Positions 6,498-11,474 of a stretch of 11,474 nucleotides of DNA are shown in pieces. How positions within the stretch are numbered: the first letter of the stretch is position 1; the number at the start of each line of letters is the position of its first letter. The notes beneath the pieces are model-generated. The model searched no databases. It saw only the letters and a program-made list of their open reading frames with translations, and had not been told where the DNA came from. The stretch covers positions 1 to 11,474 of the forward strand of contig JAMPAW010000108.1 of assembly GCA_023666975.1 (NCBI GenBank). The letters are read 5' to 3'. Source of the stretch: Clostridium sp. (GTDB taxonomy: Bacteria > Bacillota_A > Clostridia > Lachnospirales > Lachnospiraceae). Both the position numbers and the translations under genes were made by a program.

Positions 6498-7382
6498 TTA
6501 TTTGCGCTGTTTCTGTGTCCAGCGGTGTATTTTCCCGCTGCGGTCTTTCTGAACGCCCCTTGCATATTTGATTTCCGGGTAGCCGAAACCTACGATTAAG
6601 TTCATATAATGATCCGATGGTATATCCAGCATATCCCTTGCTTCCGGGGCTAACTCCTGTAATACATCTGCGGGATAACTCATAATGACCGTGCCAAGAC
6701 CGAAAGCATTTGCAAGCAGTTCAAAATAAGCGGTTGCGATATTGCAGTTTACTTTACTGTCCTCTGCCCATTTTCCTACACACCGCTCATGGGCGATAAA
6801 CAAATGCGGCGCACCGCAAAACAGCAAATCATCTTTTCTGACTGTCTTTTCCGACTGTTTCATTTTCGAGTAGTAAAAATCGCTGAAGCTCGATGTATAG
6901 ATATGCTTCTTCGCCGCTTCTTCCATTTTGGAATAGGCGGCGTTTCGTATCTGTCTTACTCTGTCTTTATTGTCAATCACGGTATATTCTACACCGCAGG
7001 AATTTCCGCCCGTGGGTGCAGAAGCCATAGCCTTTAACATTCTGCTTATGATTTCCGGCGATACATTTTTATCCTGATACCGTCTGCAAGACCGTCTGTT
7101 TACAATCAGCCGTTCCATATATTCTCCCATTTCCGCAGGCGGTGGCGGCAGAGAGTTTTCCGGCTTCTTACCAAAAATCGAAATTGCCCCTGTTGGGCAT
7201 ACGGCAAGGCAATGTTCGCACCGCCAGCAGCCCCGCCAACCGTATCTCTCAAACGGTTTCATTTTCGGATAGCCGTCTTTGTCGGATTCAAGTACCATGC
7301 CGGAACATACATTGACACAGTTCCCGCATTTGATACACTTTGACTTGTCTATTTCAAAATGGGTTTTCTGCTCCATTCCCAT
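6498..7382 (-). CDS. Ferredoxin-nitroreductase fusion protein, 294 aa
   Basis: An N-terminal bacterial 2x[4Fe-4S] ferredoxin domain is fused to a nitroreductase domain. The first cluster motif is CIKCGNCVNVC at 16-26 and the second CWRCEHCLAVCP at 52-63. A proline-rich linker (SLPPPPAEMG, about 77-86) joins them. The FMN domain follows with VNRRSCRRYQDKNVSPEII, MASAPTGGNSCGVEY, FCGAPHLFIAH, and a C-terminal NLIVGFGYPEIKYARGVQK. It probably draws electrons from a ferredoxin pool to reduce a substrate at the flavin. The start at 7382 is preferred because GAGG then lies seven bases upstream. The first Met, two codons earlier, is only one base from that RBS. Such fusions are common in strict anaerobes. 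Substrate unknown. Confidence 0.9.
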   Translation of the reverse strand: MGMEQKTHFEIDKSKCIKCGNCVNVCSGMVLESDKDGYPKMKPFERYGWRGCWRCEHCLAVCPTGAISIFGKKPENSLPPPPAEMGEYMERLIVNRRSCRRYQDKNVSPEIISRMLKAMASAPTGGNSCGVEYTVIDNKDRVRQIRNAAYSKMEEAAKKHIYTSSFSDFYYSKMKQSEKTVRKDDLLFCGAPHLFIAHERCVGKWAEDSKVNCNIATAYFELLANAFGLGTVIMSYPADVLQELAPEARDMLDIPSDHYMNLIVGFGYPEIKYARGVQKDRSGKIHRWTQKQRK

Positions 7383-7414
7383 AATCATTCCTCACAATCG
7401 TCTGCTGTTTTTCT

Positions 7415-7993
7415 TCATTCAATAATTCTGCTTCTGTTTTCTTTTCTCGGCTTTGCAGTCGGATATTCGCCCTCACAGTACCCCAACAGAACAAAACAGC
7501 GGGCAACATAGTTTTCGGGGATATTCCATTCTTTCAGCAAAGACATACCGATTTCATTATCAAAGGTTTCTTCGCCCCTTGCAACGATACAGGAGGAAAT
7601 GCCAAGTTCTGCTCCTGCCAGAACCATGTTCTCCGCACAGCAGAAAGCGTCTGGAACACTGTAAAGAAAATTTTTCTGCCCGAAGATAACGCATACGGCT
7701 GGCGCACCGTAAAACCCGCTTTTCATGGACGGATCGTCTATAATGCTCGGCTGGTCTTTTGAGACATAGCTGCCGGACAGTCTTGAACGGTCAAACCGTG
7801 CAACATTTAATCTGCCGATTTTTTCAGCAAGTTCAGCATTTCGTATGCCGATAATGATGCTCCTCTGTCCGCCTCCCGCATTGGGAGCATAAGTCCCAGC
7901 CTCAATGATTTTTTTCAAATCCTCATGGGAAATCTGTCTGTCCTGATATTTTCGGATTGAACGGCGGTGCTTTACCAATTCAAAAAACTCCAT
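7415..7993 (-). CDS. Nitroreductase-family flavoprotein (first copy), 192 aa
   Basis: This FMN oxidoreductase has the classic start MEFFELVKHRRSIRKYQDRQ, where the paired Arg bind the FMN phosphate. IIEAGTYAPNAGGGQRSIII lies near 29-48 and FYGAPAVCVIFG near 94-105. AENMVLAGAELGISSCIVAR and FVLLGYCEGEYP complete the fold. GGGAGG precedes the ATG, and the gene begins 13 bp after the LamG-like gene. It therefore sits close to the radical SAM enzyme and is the most likely of the three to act directly in the peptide pathway, for example by redox tailoring or supplying electrons. That is inference from position. A stand-alone quinone or nitro reductase is equally compatible with the sequence. Confidence 0.9.
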   Translation of the reverse strand: MEFFELVKHRRSIRKYQDRQISHEDLKKIIEAGTYAPNAGGGQRSIIIGIRNAELAEKIGRLNVARFDRSRLSGSYVSKDQPSIIDDPSMKSGFYGAPAVCVIFGQKNFLYSVPDAFCCAENMVLAGAELGISSCIVARGEETFDNEIGMSLLKEWNIPENYVARCFVLLGYCEGEYPTAKPRKENRSRIIE

Positions 7994-8006
7994 TTTCTTA
8001 CCTCCC

Positions 8007-8627
8007 TTAATCTGTACAAGTTACCTTCAATTCTGAAACAAATGCTTCTGTGCCAATATCCACAAAAATTCCTACCGAACCCTTTTCCCCAATGCCATGC
8101 TTCATATCTTCTACAACCAGCACCGGCTCTGGAACTTGATTCAGATAAAATTCCGCACGTTCATTTTCGATAACTGCTTTCAGGGTAATCCACTCATTTA
8201 AGTCTATATCTGCCGCTGCTTCATACTTTGTGATGCCATATTCCCGAAAGTAACTGAATGTATAGCCTGGATAAGAAAAATACTGACAGCCATGCGCTTT
8301 CCTTGCAATATCAGTGCAGCCCCGTCCGTTTGTAGGTCTTAGATAAAAGGATTCAAATTCCGAATCCTTTGCATTAGCCCTATATACAATACCAATAAAT
8401 CCTCTCGCAAAATCCGGAGCATCCGGCAACAGACGGGATAAAAGTTTCACCTCAATGATACCGTTATGGAACTGCAGATTATCTAATTTTGCATAAGTGT
8501 TTTCATCATAAAGGTTGATCTTATCCTTTTTTACTATGCGCAGAACTGGCTTCCCCTCTAACTGCTTTTCTTCTGTCATCACATGGACTGCTGTAAAATT
8601 ATCTTTCTTCATATCAATGCTTTTCAT
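8007..8627 (-). CDS. LamG/concanavalin-like jelly-roll protein, 206 aa, role unknown
   Basis: This is a soluble protein without signal peptide or membrane segment. The pattern is beta-rich: TYAKLDNLQFHNGIIEVKLL at about 44-63, FARGFIGIVYRAN, FESFYLRPTNGRG near 91-103, GCQYFSYPGYTFSYFREYG, LNEWITLKAVIENERAEFYL and GEKGSVGIFVDIGTEAFVSE. It resembles LamG / 3-keto-disaccharide-hydrolase-like folds, in which the central face binds glycans or ligands. Obvious catalytic acids of glycosidases are not evident, so it may be a binding protein. A canonical AAGGAGGTC RBS lies in the 15-bp gap after the radical SAM gene. Its place between the maturase and the nitroreductase suggests a conserved part in the module, perhaps substrate binding. 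The assignment rests on fold-type motifs only. Confidence 0.7.
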   Translation of the reverse strand: MKSIDMKKDNFTAVHVMTEEKQLEGKPVLRIVKKDKINLYDENTYAKLDNLQFHNGIIEVKLLSRLLPDAPDFARGFIGIVYRANAKDSEFESFYLRPTNGRGCTDIARKAHGCQYFSYPGYTFSYFREYGITKYEAAADIDLNEWITLKAVIENERAEFYLNQVPEPVLVVEDMKHGIGEKGSVGIFVDIGTEAFVSELKVTCTD

Positions 8628-8642
8628 TCTGCTATGACCTCC

Positions 8643-9680
8643 TTATATTTTTTTCCAACATTGCGGGTCTTCGTCATAAAAGCTGCCATATGTTCCGCCT
8701 GCCACTGCCGGACATCCCCGGCACCATGCCTTTAATTCACATTTGGAACACTTCTTAAATTTATCATACTCACGGTAGCTTTCCATTCCACAAACCCATA
8801 TATCAGCAAGGCGGTCTTCAAATACATTTCCCACCTTGCTGTCTGGCACTCTGCGGCAGGCGTAAATATCACCCGTGGGCAGAATCGTGATATGACAGTT
8901 GCCACAGTTACAACCACCGTATATCATGCCTTCTTTTGCATTTTCAGGAATTTTGAATGTGCCTGTTTCATACTCATAAAGCGTCCAAAGATGATCTTTT
9001 TTATTAAAATAAGTGTCGCAGCCTTCCGCCTCATATTCCTTGAATTTCTTGTCGCAAACAGCAAGCAATTCACGGTATTCCTGCGGTGTCATGCTTGCGT
9101 CTAAATCTCCTCCACTGGGAACATAGCGGGAGAATGCGAACACATTGGCTCCAGCTTTCACCACAGCGTCAATAATCCCTGGCACTTCCATGCGGTTTGT
9201 TTTGGAAACTGTAGTCATAATCACGCTTCGGATACCAGCACGGTTAATGCAGCTAATTTTCTCCAAAGTGCAATCATAAGAACCGGGTTTACGGAACCAG
9301 TCGTGGGTTTCATGAAGCCCATCAAGGGAAAGCTGGTATTTTTCACAGCCGTAATATTTCAATTCACGGCATACCTGATCGTTCAAGTGGAATGGATTTC
9401 CCATAATTGTAAAAGGTGCATGGTATTCACGAAGCAGCTCTAACAATCGCCAAAAATCCGGGTGCAGGATTGGATCACCGCCCGTAATGTAAAAATATGG
9501 CAGACGGTTATAAACCTTGCAAAAATCCAGACAGTTATGGAAAGTGTCCTGTATTTGCTGCCAATCCATAGAATCAATTTCCTTACAGGTATTACCCGAA
9601 AAAATGTAACAATGCTTGCACCTCTGATCGCATTCATCAGTAATATGCCATTGGAAAGAAAAATACTGCTTCATAATCAT
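8643..9680 (-). CDS. Radical SAM/SPASM peptide maturase (ACGX-system type), 345 aa
   Basis: This is a putative RiPP-modifying radical SAM enzyme. The [4Fe-4S]-SAM motif CDQRCKHC is at 17-24, with GGDP at 67-70 (the GGE-like SAM site) and YQLSLDG at 115-121. The C-terminal SPASM region has CNCGNC at 257-262, PTGDIYACRRVP at 268-279, then CSKCELKAWCRGCP at 311-324 and a final Cys at 341. That is enough to ligate auxiliary Fe-S clusters. SPASM enzymes of this type typically cross-link Cys or other side chains of a peptide encoded next door. Here the Cys-rich repeat peptide is 104 bp upstream on the same strand. The GAGGT RBS could serve the ATG at 9680 (four bases away) or the one two codons later at 9674, which is better spaced. 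The product chemistry is not predictable from sequence. Confidence 0.93.
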   Translation of the reverse strand: MIMKQYFSFQWHITDECDQRCKHCYIFSGNTCKEIDSMDWQQIQDTFHNCLDFCKVYNRLPYFYITGGDPILHPDFWRLLELLREYHAPFTIMGNPFHLNDQVCRELKYYGCEKYQLSLDGLHETHDWFRKPGSYDCTLEKISCINRAGIRSVIMTTVSKTNRMEVPGIIDAVVKAGANVFAFSRYVPSGGDLDASMTPQEYRELLAVCDKKFKEYEAEGCDTYFNKKDHLWTLYEYETGTFKIPENAKEGMIYGGCNCGNCHITILPTGDIYACRRVPDSKVGNVFEDRLADIWVCGMESYREYDKFKKCSKCELKAWCRGCPAVAGGTYGSFYDEDPQCWKKI

Positions 9681-9723
9681 TTGACCTCACTTTATATCAA
9701 ATCGGTTTCCCGAATTATATTTC

Positions 9724-9756
9724 AAAAATTCCCGGCGAGATGATTCCCGCCAGGAA
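9724..9756 (-). terminator. Hairpin with T-run between precursor peptide and maturase: partial terminator
   Basis: On the minus strand TTCC-t-GGCG (9756-9748) pairs with CGCC-g-GGAA (9737-9729), followed by TTTTTG. It lies 29 bp after the precursor stop and 44 bp before the maturase start. Such leaky terminators are common in RiPP operons and raise precursor output above enzyme output. The structure is seen; the attenuating role is inferred. It may also act as a 3' stabiliser of a short precursor mRNA. Confidence 0.55.
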
Positions 9757-9784
9757 AGTTTTGGGAACAGAAATCAAAATTAAA

Positions 9785-9997
9785 TTATTTGTCCCCAGCA
9801 CCGCAGGCAGAACCACAAGCGGCAGGCTTTTCTTCCGGCTTATCCGCAGCACCGCAAGCGGCAGGAGCTTCTTCCGGCTTATCCCCAGCACCGCAGGCAG
9901 CGGGAGCTTCAGCAGGCTTATCAGAAGCGCCGCAAGCAGCACCACACGCAGATGTAGCCTTTTCCTCGTTCCATCCAGACAGGTTTGAAAGTGCCAT
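9785..9997 (-). CDS. ACGX-repeat RiPP precursor peptide, 70 aa, six cysteines
   Basis: This is a putative precursor of a ribosomally made, post-translationally modified peptide. A 16-residue leader (MALSNLSGWNEEKATS) is followed by a core built only from Ala, Cys, Gly, Ser, Asp, Lys, Pro and Glu. Cysteines lie at 18, 22, 35, 48, 61 and 65, each inside ACG(A/S). Cys22, 35, 48 and 61 are exactly 13 residues apart, and the spacer is of the type (S/G/A)DKPEEAPA. The repeat is also visible in DNA (39 bp; CTTCCGGCTTATCC recurs at 9832 and 9871), which suggests tandem expansion. The start at 9997 is set by GGAGG located 10 bases upstream. A longer version from 10012 would have that RBS inside its own codons 1-3 and no RBS in front. 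There is no Gly-Gly leader site, signal peptide or dedicated exporter. It matches the ACGX-repeat peptide type paired with SPASM enzymes. Confidence 0.88.
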   Translation of the reverse strand: MALSNLSGWNEEKATSACGAACGASDKPAEAPAACGAGDKPEEAPAACGAADKPEEKPAACGSACGAGDK

Positions 9998-10051
9998 TGT
10001 TTTTTCCTCCATGTAATTTATTCAGCAGGGCGTTTTCCCTCTGTGTTTACT

Positions 10052-10079
10052 ATTGTACGGATTTTTTCCTGCTCCACAA
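10052..10079 (-). promoter_or_regulatory. Candidate promoter of the ten-gene peptide/redox operon
   Basis: On the minus strand TTGTGG (10079-10074) and TACAAT (10057-10052) are 16 bases apart. This puts transcription start near 10045 and leaves a leader of about 48 bases with a small GGG/CCC hairpin. The -10 lies within GTACAATAGTA, a short inverted repeat (TAC-N5-GTA on either strand) that could bind the divergent HxlR protein. Position and spacing are good, but the -35 is weak, as expected for a regulated promoter. Confidence 0.5.
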
Positions 10080-10180
10080 GTACGCACTTTTTTATAACTC
10101 AGTCACCTTTTTGTAACCTTTGCAAAGCGGTGGGAATTTTCGGAAAAATTTTGATGTTTTCATGTCATATACTCCGCCTA

Positions 10181-10209
10181 TTGATTTTTTGAGATTATTA
10201 CAGTATAAT
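10181..10209 (+). promoter_or_regulatory. Promoter of the hxlR-type regulator gene
   Basis: TTGATT (10181-10186) and a consensus TATAAT (10204-10209) are separated by the ideal 17 bases, 40 bp upstream of the regulator start. TTACA at 10199-10203 or just before the -10, and TGTAA at 10215-10219 just after it, form an inverted repeat around the -10. This is a candidate operator for autoregulation. Confidence 0.7.
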
Positions 10210-10249
10210 ACGAATGTAACATTCTTTTTTGAACTTTTGGAGGTGTATA

Positions 10250-10594
10250 ATGAAAACGAAAGAAGAATTGCTCCCGGAATGCCCGGTTGCCACCACCGTA
10301 CAATTGATAGGAAATAAATGGAAACTTCTGATTATACGAAATTTACTTGTACGACCTTGGCGATTTAATGAACTCAAAAATAATTTGGAGGGCATTAGTC
10401 AAAAAGTTTTAACCGATAACCTACGTTCTATGGAACAGGACGGTCTTATCACCCGTACCGTTTATCCCGAAGTGCCGCCCAGAGTAGAGTATGCTTTAAG
10501 TGAATTGGGAGAATCTATGAAACCGATTATCGAATCCATGCGAATATGGGGAGAAAATTATAAAGCACTAAAGACACAAGAAAATAAATCCTGA
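10250..10594 (+). CDS. HxlR-family transcriptional regulator with a single N-terminal cysteine, 114 aa
   Basis: This is a winged-helix regulator divergent from the peptide operon and probably its controller. The HxlR signature is complete: CPVATTVQLIGNKWKLLIIR at 11-30, LVRPWRFNELKNNLEGISQK at 34-53, VLTDNLRSMEQDGLITRTVY at 54-73, and PPRVEYALSELGESMKPI at 77-94. The only Cys is residue 11, at the conserved position used by several HxlR relatives (YodB- and HypR-type) to sense quinones, diamide, hypochlorite or similar electrophiles. The start at 10250 is chosen because GGAGG at 10239-10243 precedes it by six bases. A longer frame from 10229 would contain that RBS. Redox sensing here is inferred from family knowledge and fits an operon rich in thiols, nitroreductases and SirTM. 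Confidence 0.9.
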   Translation: MKTKEELLPECPVATTVQLIGNKWKLLIIRNLLVRPWRFNELKNNLEGISQKVLTDNLRSMEQDGLITRTVYPEVPPRVEYALSELGESMKPIIESMRIWGENYKALKTQENKS

Positions 10595-10706
10595 CCTGTA
10601 TCTCATGAAAATGTGCATGGTTGCCTATTCCGCTGTAGACAACGCCATAAGACAGACAACCATACGACTATCTACAAATCCGTCTTATTCATCTATCTTC
10701 TATTGT
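10595..10706. other. Region after the HxlR gene: no gene, weak dyad only
   Basis: No ORF with an RBS is visible. ATGGTTG (about 10616-10622) and CAACCAT (about 10658-10664) could form a stem over a long loop, without a T-run after it, so it is at best a poor terminator. The stretch probably holds the right junction between cargo and element backbone. Confidence 0.35.
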
Positions 10707-10882
10707 ATTCCGAAAATCGGAATTCTTGAAGTCTATTTCCTTTACTTCTTGAATTCCGAAAATCGGAACTCTTGAAGTCAGATATTTGAACTTCTGCAAT
10801 TCCGAAAATCGGAATGTAACAATACTGATAATAATTAGACTGATTATAGTCATACTGAATCAATCATATCAATCCTATCCTA
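10690..10882 (+). pseudogene. Possible decayed 3' segment of a repA-like gene
   Basis: Read on the plus strand, the last repeat runs into CNNTDNN, a stop, and TDYSHTESIISILS. This is like the Asn/Thr/Asp-rich linker that follows the N-terminal domain in RepA-type proteins of clostridial conjugative elements. The frame contains stops, and the orientation is opposite to the repA N-terminal half at the right edge. If real, it implies a rearrangement across the palindrome. The resemblance is from memory of the family and could be chance in AT-rich DNA. Confidence 0.22.
10707..10844. repeat. Three 46-bp direct repeats, each headed by a palindrome (iteron-like)
   Basis: ATTCCGAAAATCGGAA starts at 10707, 10753 and 10799, exactly 46 bp apart. 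Each copy is itself a dyad (TTCCG-AAAAT-CGGAA). Units one and two also share TCTTGAAGTC and the later ACTTCT, so unit one contains a second dyad (AATTC...AAGT / ACTT...GAATT). The third unit diverges after the palindrome into AT-rich sequence. Because 46 is not a multiple of three, a coding tandem repeat is unlikely. Repeats of this kind beside a replication gene suggest iterons or another binding array. Confidence 0.65.
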
Positions 10883-10898
10883 AACCCTTCCCTTTGCA

Positions 10899-11043
10899 TT
10901 GTGGACAATGTGCATAACAGGCTATGGAGTCATGGGTAACGCTGTTCACAGCATATGGAAAAGCTAAAGAGCAGCTTTCCCACATCCTGCAAACAGCGTT
11001 ACCCACAACTCCATAAACAGCCAGTTATACACATAGCCCACAA
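10899..11043. repeat. 145-bp imperfect palindrome with DnaA-box-like 9-mers: candidate replication origin
   Basis: The arms match from the ends (TTGTGG 10899-10904 / CCACAA 11038-11043) inwards. They run through GTGCATAAC/GTTATACAC, TATGGAGT 10923-10930 / ACTCCATA 11008-11015, and TGGGTAACGCTGTT 10933-10946 / AACAGCGTTACCCA 10992-11005, to AAAGCT/AGCTTT near the centre. Within it lie near-matches to the DnaA box TTATCCACA. On the plus strand these are TTATACACA (11025), TTACCCACA (10999) and TTTCCCACA (10976). On the minus strand they are TTATGCACA (10909-10917) and TTGTCCACA (10900-10908). Next to a repA gene and an AT-rich repeat array this is a good candidate origin of autonomous replication for the excised element. 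Confidence 0.5.
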
Positions 11044-11127
11044 CGCCGACTACGGCGGAATCCCCTCATTCCTACCTGTCATTATAAAAGAAAATGTTTC
11101 CCTTTTTGCTGTATCCTTCCTCTATGC

Positions 11128-11474
11128 CTATGAACCGCTTACGAAATTCTTGACATAGATGATGTTCGGCTTGCCTAATCCCTGCCGGACACTCTCGATC
11201 AAGCCTATCCCCTTATCGCTGTCAAGCTCCCGCATCAGCTTCACAGCCTTGTCATTGGCACAGTGAAACCGCTCCTTTACTTCATCAACCGTGAAATATA
11301 TGTACGCCCGCCCATGTCCGTCAATCCAGCCATTTTTCTGTGACAGCTCCATGCGGTCAACCATCATCCCATAGAGCAGCTTTGCCCCGATGGACAGCCC
11401 GTCAAACTGCCGTTCCGTGAATAACTGCTTTGGTATGCGGTAAAAAGCATACTGGCTGCTCTGTTTCCCATAAA
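11128..11474 (-). CDS. RepA_N-type replication initiator protein, N-terminal part (5' end outside window, C-terminus short)
   Basis: 114 codons are visible from the right edge to a stop at 11128. The sequence YGKQSSQYAFYRIPKQLF, then FDGLSIGAKLLYGMMVDRM, WIDGHGRAYIYFTVDEVKE, NDKAVKLMRELDSDKGIGLI and GLGKPNIIYVKNF is the standard N-terminal winged-helix domain of replication initiators in Gram-positive conjugative elements and plasmids. In most relatives a linker and a C-terminal domain of more than 100 residues follow YVKNF. Here the protein ends four residues later (VSGS), so it is either truncated or a short variant. The true start is beyond 11474; internal Met codons at 11365 and 11367 are not the start because the frame is open and homologous upstream. 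Its stop is about 85 bp from the origin-like palindrome. Confidence 0.8.
   Translation of the reverse strand, partial: YGKQSSQYAFYRIPKQLFTERQFDGLSIGAKLLYGMMVDRMELSQKNGWIDGHGRAYIYFTVDEVKERFHCANDKAVKLMRELDSDKGIGLIESVRQGLGKPNIIYVKNFVSGS

Noticed and set aside
9998..10012. Upstream ATG at 10012 as the precursor start (75 aa)
   Set aside because: Its first codons contain the GGAGG that serves the ATG at 9997, and nothing resembling an RBS precedes 10012.
9740..10016. Two plus-strand Ala/Gly/Ser- or Arg/Ser-rich ORFs over the precursor gene
   Set aside because: They are antisense images of the 39-bp repeat of the precursor, have no RBS, and run against the operon.
10707..10844. Three regularly spaced palindromic repeats as a small CRISPR array
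   Set aside because: Only about 16 bp are conserved in all three, two of the spacers resemble each other, there is no leader or cas gene, and the setting beside repA favours iterons.

Overview
The window looks like part of an integrative mobile element from an anaerobic, low-to-mid GC Gram-positive bacterium, probably a gut Clostridia (Lachnospiraceae/Ruminococcaceae-type). The reasons are strong AGGAGG ribosome binding sites on nearly every gene, a large serine recombinase with a small companion ORF, a RepA_N-type replication protein, oxygen-sensitive enzymes (radical SAM, ferredoxin-nitroreductase), and a clostridial-style redox/ADP-ribosylation gene set.

Layout. (1) 1-2430: backbone, all on the minus strand: a large serine recombinase running off the left edge, a 58-aa basic small protein in front of it, a long hairpin, and a DeoR-like HTH regulator. 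(2) 2500-2870: a gene-free, highly structured stretch of at least eight consecutive short hairpins leading to a good RBS and a 13-codon truncated plus-strand ORF. It is a candidate transfer origin or single-strand origin, with the front end of a lost gene. (3) 2960-3170: a terminator-like hairpin and a frameshifted remnant of an OmpR-type response regulator. (4) 3197-9997: one ten-gene minus-strand operon. In transcription order it holds a Cys-rich ACGX-repeat precursor peptide, a radical SAM/SPASM maturase, a LamG/ConA-like protein, a nitroreductase, a ferredoxin-nitroreductase fusion, a third nitroreductase, a zinc-type macrodomain ADP-ribosylhydrolase, a SirTM-type sirtuin, and AzlC/AzlD. 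(5) 10181-10594: a divergent HxlR regulator with a single N-terminal Cys. (6) 10700-11474: three 46-bp repeats, a 145-bp imperfect palindrome carrying DnaA-box-like 9-mers, and the N-terminal half of a RepA-type protein on the minus strand. Together these look like a replication origin.

How it may work. The main cargo is a putative RiPP system of the type called the ACGX system in family databases: a short peptide with six Cys in ACG(A/S) motifs at 13-residue spacing, followed by its radical SAM/SPASM enzyme. What is unusual is the rest of the operon: three flavin nitroreductases and a complete SirTM/macrodomain pair for writing and erasing ADP-ribose. The lipoate ligase (LplA2) and GcvH-L carrier normally encoded with SirTM are absent. 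With the one-Cys HxlR regulator at the shared promoter region, I infer a redox- or electrophile-responsive module in which the peptide may be the target, or one target, of the enzymes. That link is a hypothesis. The gene calls rest on clear motifs.

The two genes at the window edges (recombinase, RepA) are partial.
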